NCBI GenBank assembly: GCA_017481945.1
Contig: JAFUOJ010000017.1
Coordinates: forward strand, 1-64,000
Direction of reading: 5' to 3'
From: Parabacteroides sp.
GTDB lineage: Bacteria > Bacteroidota > Bacteroidia > Bacteroidales > Tannerellaceae
DNA length: 64,000 nt
Under the pieces are notes generated by a model, which worked only from the letters and a program-made list of their open reading frames with translations, was not told the origin of the DNA and searched no databases. Shown here piece by piece: positions 53,733 through 62,257 of the stretch; position 1 is the stretch's first letter; each line of letters starts with the position of its first letter. Made by a program: the position numbers and the translations under genes.

Positions 53733-55292
53733 TTATGTTCCTAAACATGTTTTGATGGAAGTTCGAATGATTTCTGCGTCCTCTTTGTTCTCCTTTAGTA
53801 TAGAAAGAATCAAATTTAAGTAGCTTTCTTTATTGCTGATACCACAGATTTTACACAATTGAGATTGTGGTAACATCCCTTTTTGATTGTAGACTCGGAG
53901 AATGTTTGGATAGTCTCCGCTCTCGGCATATTGAGTAAACTGCTCTTTTAATCCATTATAGATTTCTTCGACATGCACCGTTTCACGAATACTTTCTACA
54001 TGCTCTGTCAGCTCTTCGACTGTACTCATTTTGCGATTTAAAGCCGTTTCCAACTTCTTTTGTACGCGGTGTCGTGCGTGAAGCAGCACTTGACTTTCCA
54101 GATCTTTGAGGAAAAGTTTGATGACATTTTCTTTGACCTGATTAAAAATTTGGTTGGGATCTTTCATCAAACGGCTGGCAACGGTTTTGATAACAGGTTC
54201 CAACATAAGCAGGTTTTCGACTTCTGCTACGTCTGGGACATAGATCTGTTGCTCGCGTAGATAGGCAATTTCTCCCTCGGTCCGGCGATCTCGGTCTACA
54301 ATTCCTTTGGAATCCAACGTATGAAAGTCTTTTAGTTGGGCGAAAGCTTTGGTGGTTTCAATTACCTTTTGGCAGCCTCCCATCGGCTTCACTTTGTAAT
54401 CCGGGAAGATCAAAGGATATAGTCTACTGTCGATACTATTAGAATCTGTCCCTTCAATAAATAGAATTGGTTTGCGGCTTCCGAGGATTTCCATGTAAAC
54501 CTCTTCCGGGAAACTATCCTTACTTTCAATTAATTCATAATCCCAAATGTGCGTATCTCCATTGTAAGAACGAATCCAAATCCGTTTACTATTGTCACGA
54601 GAGGCAGCAAAATCAATATCATGCGTCAGGTAAACATACGTACAGTCGGGACGCAAAGCTTCAATTTCATCCCACAAAGGATTCTTTATCGAGTCATGTA
54701 AAAGAATTTCCGGCTCCTCAATAATAAGTAAAGCCTGTTCGGGTGCGCACAGAACAGCACCGATTAGATAGAATACCAGCTTTTCGCCATCACTCATTCT
54801 GCCTGCCGTATAGGAATCTCCATCCCGATAGGTTGACGCTAATTCTATAAAACCAGACTTGCGAATCAACCGATTATGCGGAAACATCTTTTCCCAAATC
54901 GTCTGAATACGGTCGATTTTTGTGATGGGAGGGAGCTGCTCCGGATGAGATTTACAATCCTCTTTATATTGAACTGCTGCTTCAAACTCTTCCGTCTGCA
55001 GATGTAAAATCAACTTCTCATATTCTGAAAGGCGAGGCATAAACAGTCGCTCAGCTATCATAGATTGAAGCCGAGTTAGTTCATTTCCTTCTGTTGGAAT
55101 CTTAGGTTCCTCGCTACTTAAAAAGAGAGAATGCATTCCCGAAATCCATACACTTTTATCCGCATAATGTTGATGTAGGTTTCTGCCAAAAGAGCTTTTG
55201 CCAGAACCATTAGCTCCTAAAACGACTAATACTTTGGTATCTAAAGTAATCGGAGCCGTAGTATTTTGATTGGTAGGAAGAATAAGTTCCAT
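53733..55292 (-). CDS. AAA/ABC-type ATPase fused to a DUF4435 (TOPRIM-like) domain
   Basis: 519 aa. The ATPase half has Walker A GANGSGKS (26-33), an ABC signature MSDGEK (166-171), Walker B LLIIEEPE (188-195) and an H-loop YLTHD. The second half starts with ILFIEGTDSNSID and has GIVDRDRR (D333-R-D335) and VAEVENLLM, the conserved acidic pattern of DUF4435. The same pairing of domains occurs in OLD-type nucleases and, as separate or fused genes, in the PARIS anti-phage system (AriA/AriB). The start at 55292 is chosen because a promoter (-7 box 55317-55324) overlaps the alternative TTG at 55319. A defence role is inference. Confidence 0.85.
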   Translation of the reverse strand: MELILPTNQNTTAPITLDTKVLVVLGANGSGKSSFGRNLHQHYADKSVWISGMHSLFLSSEEPKIPTEGNELTRLQSMIAERLFMPRLSEYEKLILHLQTEEFEAAVQYKEDCKSHPEQLPPITKIDRIQTIWEKMFPHNRLIRKSGFIELASTYRDGDSYTAGRMSDGEKLVFYLIGAVLCAPEQALLIIEEPEILLHDSIKNPLWDEIEALRPDCTYVYLTHDIDFAASRDNSKRIWIRSYNGDTHIWDYELIESKDSFPEEVYMEILGSRKPILFIEGTDSNSIDSRLYPLIFPDYKVKPMGGCQKVIETTKAFAQLKDFHTLDSKGIVDRDRRTEGEIAYLREQQIYVPDVAEVENLLMLEPVIKTVASRLMKDPNQIFNQVKENVIKLFLKDLESQVLLHARHRVQKKLETALNRKMSTVEELTEHVESIRETVHVEEIYNGLKEQFTQYAESGDYPNILRVYNQKGMLPQSQLCKICGISNKESYLNLILSILKENKEDAEIIRTSIKTCLGT

Positions 55293-55316
55293 AAGCTGGT
55301 TCTTGATTAGTTTTTC

Positions 55317-55324
55317 CAAAGATA
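55317..55324 (-). promoter_or_regulatory. -7 box (TATCTTTG on the minus strand) of the ATPase-DUF4435 gene
   Basis: CAAAGATA on the plus strand, 24 bp before the ATG at 55292; this decides the start of the gene. Confidence 0.65.
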
Positions 55325-55371
55325 GGGAATTTTTTCATTAAAGAAATGGTCTTGGAAATGGATTCTATATT

Positions 55372-55812
55372 TTAATTATGTTGAGTAATAACTAAATCAT
55401 CTATAGGATGTCCTCCTGCATTAAGACAAATTCTTATAATTCTATCGTTCTTTGTCTTGTTTTCATCAATACAAACGTTCAGTTTTGAATTTTCTTGTTT
55501 TAAAGAAAAGAAGTTCCCATTTAGTTCTTTTTCATAGGTGTTAGTTTCTAATCCTTTGATAAATGTGTTATAAATAACAGTGTCTTGTTCGTTTTCTGTA
55601 ATACAAACTTTTTCGATACCCCAGAAGAAATATTTCGCTTCTCCAGTCTCATTAACTATGGTAAAAATATGATTGTATTCATCTGAAGAAATTACCAATT
55701 CAGGATTCCCACAATCATAATATAACATTTCTCCTATGCCTGTTACATCTTTGTTTTCGTTACAAGAGAAAAAGCAAAATATACATAATATAGTAATAAC
55801 GATTTTTTTCAT
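55372..55812 (-). CDS. Small lipoprotein of unknown function
   Basis: 146 aa. Lipoprotein signal MKKIVITILCIFCFFSC with Cys17 as the lipid site, followed by NENKDVTG. The mature protein is mostly beta-strand-like (LVISSDEYNHIFTIVNE ... YFFWGIEKVCI ... RIIRICLNAGGHPIDDLVITQ). The end looks like a BACON or Ig-like sandwich as found in Bacteroidales lipoproteins, but the match is weak. I do not recognise a family. It is on the same strand as the ATPase-DUF4435 gene and 80 bp upstream of it, but that gene has its own promoter. Confidence 0.75.
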   Translation of the reverse strand: MKKIVITILCIFCFFSCNENKDVTGIGEMLYYDCGNPELVISSDEYNHIFTIVNETGEAKYFFWGIEKVCITENEQDTVIYNTFIKGLETNTYEKELNGNFFSLKQENSKLNVCIDENKTKNDRIIRICLNAGGHPIDDLVITQHN

Positions 55813-56005
55813 TTTAGGTGATTTTAATTAATGAATAATATTTAGGGTACAAGTAAATAAAAAAACTACAGAAGAAAAACAAAATGGTCGTTTTTTGTGA
55901 TTTTTTGTGTCATCTACAAGGTTGAATAACTAAAATAACGTTGTTGAATTGTCTGTAGGATGGAATTGAAAGAAAGAATTAACTCCCTTGTTTGATAAAA
56001 TTTTT

Positions 56006-56024
56006 TTCGATAGCTGTTATCGAA
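56006..56024 (+). promoter_or_regulatory. Palindrome TTCGATA-N5-TATCGAA, candidate LysR recognition site
   Basis: Perfect 7-bp arms around GCTGT. The centre (56015) is about 65 bp upstream of the start expected from the -7 box at 56066, which is where LysR-type regulators place their recognition site. The LysR gene is the last of this operon. The rest of the 55813-56101 gap shows nothing else. Confidence 0.4.
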
Positions 56025-56065
56025 TCTTCCGTGAATCATCTCTTTTTATTTTGTGAACAGTCCTT

Positions 56066-56073
56066 TACTTTTG
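56066..56073 (+). promoter_or_regulatory. -7 box (TACTTTTG) of the ThrE/LysR operon
   Basis: Exact TAnnTTTG, 29 bp before the ATG at 56102. Confidence 0.65.
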
Positions 56074-56101
56074 CCGGTGTTTTTAAAAAGATAAAATTAA
56101 T

Positions 56102-56290
56102 ATGAGTGAACCGATGATTGTATGGGCTATTATCATTGCAGTTTTGGTTTTAGCTTTTGTGTTTAGAGTGATTGAGAAGTTTCGTAAGATGACGAAGCGA
56201 AAGAGCCACATTATAGAATGTGGTACAGAGAAGGAGATGTTTTTTTGTCCGGGCGATAAAAGAATATGGGATGAATTCGATGATATGTAA
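56102..56290 (+). CDS. Small single-pass membrane protein, 62 aa
   Basis: One membrane helix (about 6-22, VWAIIIAVLVLAFVF) followed by a basic stretch (RVIEKFRKMTKRKSH) and an acidic end (KRIWDEFDDM). Positive-inside placement puts the tail in the cytoplasm. It is first in the operon and its end overlaps the start of the ThrE N-domain gene by 20 bp. No family is recognised; it could be an accessory subunit of the exporter. Support comes from its own promoter, the membrane helix and the overlap. Confidence 0.65.
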   Translation: MSEPMIVWAIIIAVLVLAFVFRVIEKFRKMTKRKSHIIECGTEKEMFFCPGDKRIWDEFDDM

Positions 56291-57077
56291 ACCGACAGAA
56301 TCTTCCGTTTATCTCCCTTCCATCAAAGAGCTTTGCATATTTCTTTCTGATTATGCAGCCGGGCTATTGGGATGTGGAGCCACTTGTATTCGGATTGAAA
56401 AGAACATAACTCGAATTTCCCTGTTTTTCGGCTATGATTCCGAAATGACAATTATGCCTTCGCATATCCATTTGACTATTTGGAACAAAGAGCATACGGA
56501 CTCTTATAGCATTATTCGGCGTATGCACAAAACGGGAATCAGTTTTGATATGAATACCAAGTTGAGCAAACTAAGCTGGGAAATTGCGGATGGTAAAATA
56601 GGTTTTCAAGAGGCAACCCTCCTTGCGGAGCGAATCTATCACACTTCTTCCGTCAATCCTCGGGTTGTTCTGTTCTTGGCTTCGTGTGCTAATGCCTCCT
56701 TCTGCCGACTGTTTGGAGGGGATTTTATATCAATGGGAGTCGTTTTTATTGCGACACTCGTCGGTTATTACATCAAACAAATCATGTTGGAGGATGGAGC
56801 AGACGTTCGTTTTGTCTTTTTTTGCTCTGCTTTTTTCTCTTCAGTGATTGGAGCCGGCGGACATATTTTCGGTTGGGGAACAACTCCTGAAATTGCTTTA
56901 GGGACAAGTGTCCTCTATCTGATACCGGGTATTCCCTATATTAATTCGGTAAGCGATATGTTGGATGGACATTATATCTGTGCTTTTAGTCGTTTTATGA
57001 ATGCGATTGTTCTCACAGCTTGTCTTTCAACCGGACTTTGTGGAGGATTATTTTTGATGGGATTAGGTTGTTTTTAG
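56271..57077 (+). CDS. Threonine/serine exporter, N-terminal half (ThrE_1/DUF1212)
   Basis: About 268 aa. The first 110 residues form the soluble DUF1212 domain (LSDYAAGLLGCGATCIRIEKN), followed by five hydrophobic segments (VVLFLASCANASFCRLFGGD, MGVVFIATLVGYYIKQI, FVFFCSAFFSSVIGAGGHIF, TSVLYLIPGIPYINSVSDML, VLTACLSTGLCGGLFL). The C-terminal membrane domain is a separate gene just downstream. In Corynebacterium ThrE is one protein that exports threonine and serine. The ATG at 56271 is used; 56280 is possible; an earlier frame start lies within the preceding gene. Confidence 0.88.
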   Translation: MNSMICKPTESSVYLPSIKELCIFLSDYAAGLLGCGATCIRIEKNITRISLFFGYDSEMTIMPSHIHLTIWNKEHTDSYSIIRRMHKTGISFDMNTKLSKLSWEIADGKIGFQEATLLAERIYHTSSVNPRVVLFLASCANASFCRLFGGDFISMGVVFIATLVGYYIKQIMLEDGADVRFVFFCSAFFSSVIGAGGHIFGWGTTPEIALGTSVLYLIPGIPYINSVSDMLDGHYICAFSRFMNAIVLTACLSTGLCGGLFLMGLGCF

Positions 57078-57096
57078 ATACTAAATCAATTATGAT

Positions 57097-57579
57097 ATGT
57101 GGATAGATATTTTACAAGACGCTTTTTTTGCCGCTATTGCTGCGATTGGCTTTTCCTGTATTAGCAATCCGCCTCGAAATTCTTATTGCTATTGTGCTTT
57201 TATTGCAGCCGTGGGACATTCTATTCGTTACGTCCTATTAAATAATGAATGGTTACCAATTCATATCATTCTTTCCAGTACGATTGCTGCTTTTGTGATT
57301 GGTTTGTTGGCGGTTTACTTAGCTCCCCATGCGAAATGTCCGGCAGAGACTTGTTTATATCCGGCTTTGTTACCGATGATTCCGGGGATATACGCCTATC
57401 GTACGGTAGCAGCTTTATTACTCTGTTTGTATCATCCGGAAGAAACTTTATTCGGACATTATTTTTATTTATTGGCTTATAATGGATTTACTTGTATTTT
57501 TATTGTTTTAGGAATGGTTATCGGAGCAACAATTCCTATATTTTTGTTTAAAAATACCTCTTTTCAAGCAACAAGATAA
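57097..57579 (+). CDS. Threonine/serine exporter, C-terminal half (ThrE_2/DUF3815)
   Basis: 160 aa with about five membrane segments. It contains the ThrE_2 block NNEWLPIHIILSSTIAAFVI and LYPALLPMIPGIYAYRTVAA, the matching proline-glycine loop to that of the first half. It starts 20 bp after the N-terminal half and the two should act as one transporter. Substrates are inferred from the family. Confidence 0.88.
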   Translation: MWIDILQDAFFAAIAAIGFSCISNPPRNSYCYCAFIAAVGHSIRYVLLNNEWLPIHIILSSTIAAFVIGLLAVYLAPHAKCPAETCLYPALLPMIPGIYAYRTVAALLLCLYHPEETLFGHYFYLLAYNGFTCIFIVLGMVIGATIPIFLFKNTSFQATR

Positions 57580-57593
57580 CGAAATCGTAATTT

Positions 57594-58493
57594 ATGGAAC
57601 TTCGACAATTGAAATATTTTGTCAAAGCCGCTGAATTGTTAAACTTTTCTGAAGCGGCGAAAGTATTGTGTATAACTCAGAGTACCCTTTCTCAACAAAT
57701 CCGTCAGTTAGAGCAAGAAATGAATGTACAACTCTTTCAACGGAATAGTCATGTAGTCGCATTAACAGAAATAGGAGAGATCTTACTTCCGCAGGCACAA
57801 CATACGTTACACGCAGCGGAAACCTGTTTCGATCGTATTCATGATTTGCAGCAATTACTATTAGGAACTCTCAATATCGGAGTGACCTTCACGTTTAGTC
57901 CCATATTGACTGAAACGTTACTTACCTTTATGAAACAATATCCACACGTGAAACTGAATATCTATTATAAACCGATGGCAGAACTAATGGAGTTACTTGA
58001 ACATCGTGAGGTTGACTTTGTACTGGCATTTAAACCTTCTAAACGGCATGAGGGAATCGAATCTCATGTTTTATTTGATAACCATTTGGCTGTTATTGTA
58101 CATGAAAACCATCCTTTAGCTCAAAAGAAAAAAGTTACGTTAGAAGAGTTGGAAGGGCATGATATTGCTTTGCCGGCGAAAGGTTTGCAGGCACGTAATG
58201 CCTTTGATAAGGTACTCTCTCAATATTTTACCCATTTTAGGATTCGTATTGAACTGAATGAAGTCAATATTTTATTGAAGTTGATCAAGCAAAGTAACTT
58301 AGTCACTATTCTATCCGAGGCAACGATTCATAACGAACAAGGAGTAAAGGCAATTCCTTTGGATGTTCTTGAGAATGAAATGGAGGGGTGTGTACACATG
58401 TTGAAGAATGTCTATCGGAAACGAGCGGCACAAGTTTTTATACAGATGTTAAGTGAATCGAATGCAATTCGTGAACGTGCTCGTAATTGGTAA
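57594..58493 (+). CDS. LysR-type transcriptional regulator
   Basis: 299 aa. The N-terminal winged helix (MELRQLKYFVKAAELLNFSE, AAKVLCITQSTLSQQIRQLE) is standard, followed by an effector-binding domain (about 90-295: LLGTLNIGVTFTFSPILTET ... VDFVLAFKPSKRHEGIESHV). It lies 14 bp after the exporter gene, same strand, so it is probably co-transcribed and likely to control the exporter and itself. The effector may be an amino acid, but this is inference. A candidate binding site lies at 56006-56024. Confidence 0.94.
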   Translation: MELRQLKYFVKAAELLNFSEAAKVLCITQSTLSQQIRQLEQEMNVQLFQRNSHVVALTEIGEILLPQAQHTLHAAETCFDRIHDLQQLLLGTLNIGVTFTFSPILTETLLTFMKQYPHVKLNIYYKPMAELMELLEHREVDFVLAFKPSKRHEGIESHVLFDNHLAVIVHENHPLAQKKKVTLEELEGHDIALPAKGLQARNAFDKVLSQYFTHFRIRIELNEVNILLKLIKQSNLVTILSEATIHNEQGVKAIPLDVLENEMEGCVHMLKNVYRKRAAQVFIQMLSESNAIRERARNW

Positions 58494-58530
58494 ATAAAAT
58501 CTTTTTTTTTAAAGTTTTAGGGGAAAAAAT

Positions 58531-58572
58531 AAAGTCGGAAGAAAACGGAATCGTTTTCCCTCCGACTTTTTA
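58531..58572. terminator. Bidirectional terminator between the LysR and proS genes
   Basis: AAAGTCGGA (58531-58539) pairs with TCCGACTTT (58561-58569), with an inner GAAAACG/CGTTTTC stem (58541-58547 and 58552-58558) and a GAAT loop; T4 follows. Confidence 0.85.
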
Positions 58573-58594
58573 TGTACAATTATGAAGAAATTGC

Positions 58595-60076
58595 TTAGTA
58601 AGCACGTGCAAATAATACACGCTGTGCAGAAGGTTTACCAGTAACCATACATTTACCCGGTGTTTTGTCGCCTTCCAAAGGAATACAACGGATAGTTGCT
58701 TTGGTTTCGTTTTTCACTAACTCTTCTGTTTCCGGAGTACCGTCCCAGTGAGCCATGATGAAGTAACCTTCTTCGATTTTTTCTTTAAATTCTTCGTAAG
58801 TATCAACTGCAACTGTTTTTTCTTCTCGATGTTTCAATGCTTTCTGGAAGATGTTCTGCTGAATTTTTTCCAATAAGTTCTGAACGTAGGTCTCGATATT
58901 GTCGCAAGTGACAGTTTCTTTTTCCAAAGTATCACGACGCATAACCTCGATTGTATTGTTTTCCAAATCACGTCCACCCATAGCTAAACGTACAGGAACC
59001 CCTTTCAATTCATATTCAGCGAACTTCCAACCCGGTTTCTTGTTGTCTGCGTCGTCGTATTTAACAGAAATACCTAATGCCTTTAAGTTAGCAACGATCT
59101 TGTCTACCTTTTCAGTGATCTGTGCCAATTGTTCTGCGCTGCGATAGATAGGAACAATTACTACCTGAATCGGAGCCAAATGAGGAGGCAATACCAAACC
59201 GTTATCGTCAGAGTGAGACATAATCAAAGCACCGATCAAACGAGTGGAAACACCCCAAGAGGTTGCCCAAGCATAATCGCTCTTACCGTTCTTGTCGATG
59301 AAAGTTACGTCAAATGCTTTACCGAAGTTCTGACCTAAGAAGTGAGAAGTACCTGCTTGAAGGGCTTTTCCGTCTTGCATCATGGCTTCAATAGTGTAGG
59401 TGTCTAAAGCACCGGCAAAACGTTCGCTGGCTGATTTAACCCCTCTGATAACTGGCATAGCCATATAGTTTTCAGCAAAGTTTGCATATACTTGCTGCAT
59501 TTTCTTAGTTTCAATTTCAGCCTCTTCGCGAGTAGCATGTGCTGTGTGTCCTTCTTGCCACAAGAATTCAGCTGTACGAAGGAAAAGACGTGTACGCATT
59601 TCCCAACGCATTACGTTTGCCCACTGATTACAAAGAATAGGCAGATCGCGATAAGATTGAATCCAATTACGATACGTATTCCAGATGATTGTTTCAGAAG
59701 TCGGACGGATAATCAATTCTTCTTCCAGTTTTGCAGCCGGGTCAACGACAACGCCTGAACCTTCGCTATTTGTTTTCAGACGGTAATGAGTGACTACGGC
59801 ACATTCTTTAGCGAAACCTTCTACGTGCTCAGCTTCGCGGCTTAGAAAAGATTTCGGGATTAAAAGAGGGAAATAGGCATTTACGTGTCCTGTTTCTTTG
59901 AACATATCGTCAAGGATACGTTGCATTTTTTCCCAAATTGCATATCCATAAGGCTTAATCACCATGCAACCGCGTACAGCAGAATTTTCTGCCAAGTCTG
60001 CTTTGATTACCAAATCCTGATACCACTGTGAGTAGTTCACACTTCTCGGAGTAAGTTCTTTCAGCTCTTTTGCCAT
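58595..60076 (-). CDS. proS: Proline--tRNA ligase (archaeal/eukaryotic type)
   Basis: Class II synthetase, 493 aa, the short type without the bacterial INS editing domain. It contains [15 protein letters not shown], the motif 2 region ([21 protein letters not shown]), motif 3-type loop ([20 protein letters not shown]), an HGTP anticodon-binding domain ([13 protein letters not shown]) and the C-terminal domain of this type ending in the invariant Tyr (RVLFARAY). Single gene with its own promoter and a shared terminator. Confidence 0.97.
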   Translation of the reverse strand: MAKELKELTPRSVNYSQWYQDLVIKADLAENSAVRGCMVIKPYGYAIWEKMQRILDDMFKETGHVNAYFPLLIPKSFLSREAEHVEGFAKECAVVTHYRLKTNSEGSGVVVDPAAKLEEELIIRPTSETIIWNTYRNWIQSYRDLPILCNQWANVMRWEMRTRLFLRTAEFLWQEGHTAHATREEAEIETKKMQQVYANFAENYMAMPVIRGVKSASERFAGALDTYTIEAMMQDGKALQAGTSHFLGQNFGKAFDVTFIDKNGKSDYAWATSWGVSTRLIGALIMSHSDDNGLVLPPHLAPIQVVIVPIYRSAEQLAQITEKVDKIVANLKALGISVKYDDADNKKPGWKFAEYELKGVPVRLAMGGRDLENNTIEVMRRDTLEKETVTCDNIETYVQNLLEKIQQNIFQKALKHREEKTVAVDTYEEFKEKIEEGYFIMAHWDGTPETEELVKNETKATIRCIPLEGDKTPGKCMVTGKPSAQRVLFARAY

Positions 60077-60128
60077 GTCTTTATAATTCTATGATGTTTT
60101 TTCTTTTTGATTTTTCTATATAGACGCG

Positions 60129-60136
60129 CAAAGGTA
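60129..60136 (-). promoter_or_regulatory. -7 box (TACCTTTG on the minus strand) of proS
   Basis: CAAAGGTA on the plus strand, 53 bp before the proS start. Confidence 0.72.
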
Positions 60137-60171
60137 TAAAAATATTTGCATACTAATTAAAAAAGATATTC

Positions 60172-61065
60172 TTAAAGAGCAGCCTTATATTCTCCGGGAG
60201 TCATACCGGTATGCCGTTTGAAATATTTACCAAAGAAAGATGCATTGGAGAAATTGAGACAATCTGCAATCTCTTGTATCGACTTGTCTGAATATTTTAA
60301 AAGGGATTGAGCTTCCAATATGACATATCGGTTTATCCAGTTGGTCGCGTTGTATCCGCTTGTTCTTTTGATGACGGTTGAAAGGTATTTCGGAGTGATG
60401 AATAACTTTTCTGCATAAAATTCAACGCTGCGTTCTTGTTGATGATATTTATCCAATAGATCAATGAATTTAGACAACCAAATGGAATCTCTTTGTGGAT
60501 TCTTATTGGGAGAAATGGGTGTTTGACTTGTTAAAATATTGTCTAACTCAATGAGGTATGCGGCAATCAATTTTTCTAATAATTTTTCTTGATTGCTGTT
60601 TTCTCTCGTGATGTTTTTCTTGATAAGTGTAAAGATGGCACTCAATTCTTCAATGTTCTCTTCGGTCAGATTTAGAACAGGAGTTTGGTTAATTCGGTTT
60701 AAAGCCGTTTGTAAATTCTCGATGCCTAACTTTAGTCCTAAGATGAAATCGATGGATATTACCATGATTTTGGAAGAACTGAATTGGGGGGATTTCATCT
60801 GTAGGATATTTTGTGGAGAACATATTAGTAGTTGGTTCTTTCTCCCTTGAAAGTTCCGAAGATTAATATAACCGTCAATGTAATCTTCTAAAATGATCAT
60901 GATGACTAAAGCGTCTAACTTAAAAGGATACCTGAATAGTTGATAGATCGGTTCTAAAGGAATCTCGCTGTTATTGGCAAGAATCACGCTGTTTTTGTAA
61001 TGGGCTAATTCAGGATTGAATTTGAGTAACTGTTCAATAGGAATTAATGTTATCTTAGAAATCAT
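60172..61065 (-). CDS. AraC-family transcriptional regulator
   Basis: 297 aa. The C-terminal 100 residues hold the two helix-turn-helix motifs (SVEFYAEKLFITPKYLSTVI and SIQEIADCLNFSNASFFGKY, then FKRHTGMTPGEYK). The N-terminal 190 residues are a sensor half of the cupin type, without a recognised ligand. It is divergent from the RND efflux operon across a 169-bp gap, so control of that operon is likely but not shown. Confidence 0.93.
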   Translation of the reverse strand: MISKITLIPIEQLLKFNPELAHYKNSVILANNSEIPLEPIYQLFRYPFKLDALVIMIILEDYIDGYINLRNFQGRKNQLLICSPQNILQMKSPQFSSSKIMVISIDFILGLKLGIENLQTALNRINQTPVLNLTEENIEELSAIFTLIKKNITRENSNQEKLLEKLIAAYLIELDNILTSQTPISPNKNPQRDSIWLSKFIDLLDKYHQQERSVEFYAEKLFITPKYLSTVIKRTSGYNATNWINRYVILEAQSLLKYSDKSIQEIADCLNFSNASFFGKYFKRHTGMTPGEYKAAL

Positions 61066-61133
61066 CGTTTTTTCTTTTGATACACAAAAGAAGAAAATAA
61101 TCCATAATAGAACAAGTATTTAGGAGGTTGTAT

Positions 61134-61220
61134 ATGAAAAAAAGGAAAAATAGAACATTCATAGAAGAAAAAAGAGGATTGTTGTATTCCAAAAACTACA
61201 TTTCTTTACCGATAAAATAA
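61134..61220 (+). CDS. Possible 28-aa basic leader ORF before the RND operon
   Basis: ATG at 61134 with a perfect AGGAGG (61122-61127) 6 bp upstream, which is rare in this phylum; TAA is at 61218-61220. The peptide is basic (begins MKKRKNRTFIEEKRG). No promoter is seen before it, and its stop overlaps the -7 box of the RND operon. It may be a chance ORF. Confidence 0.2.
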   Translation: MKKRKNRTFIEEKRGLLYSKNYISLPIK

Positions 61221-61225
61221 TTTTG
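61218..61225 (+). promoter_or_regulatory. -7 box (TAATTTTG) of the RND efflux operon
   Basis: Exact TAnnTTTG only 9 bp before the ATG at 61235, implying a nearly leaderless mRNA. No clear -33 element, which fits dependence on an activator such as the divergent AraC protein. Confidence 0.5.
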
Positions 61226-61234
61226 TAAGAAGAT

Positions 61235-62257
61235 ATGATAAAAAAAGGACTATTAGTAGCAGTTTTATTGCTGAATATCTTATACTCTGGCTGTTCGTCA
61301 GAGAAGAAAGAGGAGAAGAAAGAACCGGTCACTGTACGTACGATAAAATTAAATAGTACCTCAACCGTTTCTGCGTTGAATTATGTAGGAACAATAGAGG
61401 AGGAAAGCAAGATTAATGTCAGCTTTAAAGTGCAAGGAACAGTCTTGAATGTAAATGTGCATGAAGGACAATTTGTTAGAAAAGGGACAGTACTTGCTAC
61501 ATTGGATATTGAAAATTTACAGCAGGTTTACAATGCTTCCAAAGCAACTTATACACAGGCGGAAGACGCTGTGAAGCGAATGAAACAAATGTACGACAAT
61601 CAGAGTTTGCCGGAAATTAAATGGATAGAGGCACAAACATCGTTGGAACAGGCAAAGTCTGCTTATCTAATTGCCAAGAAGAATTTGGAAGAGGCTCGTT
61701 TAGTTGCTCCGATTGATGGAATAATAGGGAAACAGCTGGTTGAGGCCGGTGAGAATGTTATGCCTTCACAAACGGTGTTTACTTTGTTGGATATTCATAC
61801 GGTCAAAGCTAAGATAGCGGTGCCTGAAAATGAGATACCTTTATTGTCTACAAATGATACTGCTTGTGTGAATGTGCCTGTATTGGGAAAGACACTTTTA
61901 CAGGGACGAATTACAGAGAAAGGGGTAGATGGAAATAGGCTCACTCATACGTATGCTGTAAAGATCCGTTTGGATAATAAGGAAAGAAAGATAATGCCAG
62001 GTATGATTTGTAATGTAGCTTTCTCACAAGGGGGAGGAGCTACATTTGTTTTACCAATTCAATGTGTACAAATAGGTAATCAAAAAGATCGTTTCGTTTG
62101 GTGTGTGAAAGATGGAAAAGCAACGGCGGTTAAGGTAGAAGTAGGAGAGCTTACAGACAAAGGGGTTTGTATAGAAAGTGGACTTACCGAAGAGACAGTC
62201 GTTATTATAGAGGGTATGCAGAAAGTCAGTGAGGGTATGAAGGTTACGGTGCTATGA
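61235..62257 (+). CDS. RND efflux periplasmic adaptor (membrane fusion) lipoprotein
   Basis: 340 aa. The lipoprotein signal ends at YSGC (Cys20). Order of parts: beta-barrel/barrel-sandwich start (TVSALNYVGTIEEESKINVS), lipoyl half (VLNVNVHEGQFVRKGTVLAT), alpha-hairpin (about 95-150), second lipoyl half (LVAPIDGIIGKQLVEAGENV), beta-barrel, and membrane-proximal domain to the end. It links an inner-membrane RND pump to an outer-membrane channel. Its TGA overlaps the permease ATG (ATGA), so the two are coupled. Confidence 0.93.
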   Translation: MIKKGLLVAVLLLNILYSGCSSEKKEEKKEPVTVRTIKLNSTSTVSALNYVGTIEEESKINVSFKVQGTVLNVNVHEGQFVRKGTVLATLDIENLQQVYNASKATYTQAEDAVKRMKQMYDNQSLPEIKWIEAQTSLEQAKSAYLIAKKNLEEARLVAPIDGIIGKQLVEAGENVMPSQTVFTLLDIHTVKAKIAVPENEIPLLSTNDTACVNVPVLGKTLLQGRITEKGVDGNRLTHTYAVKIRLDNKERKIMPGMICNVAFSQGGGATFVLPIQCVQIGNQKDRFVWCVKDGKATAVKVEVGELTDKGVCIESGLTEETVVIIEGMQKVSEGMKVTVL

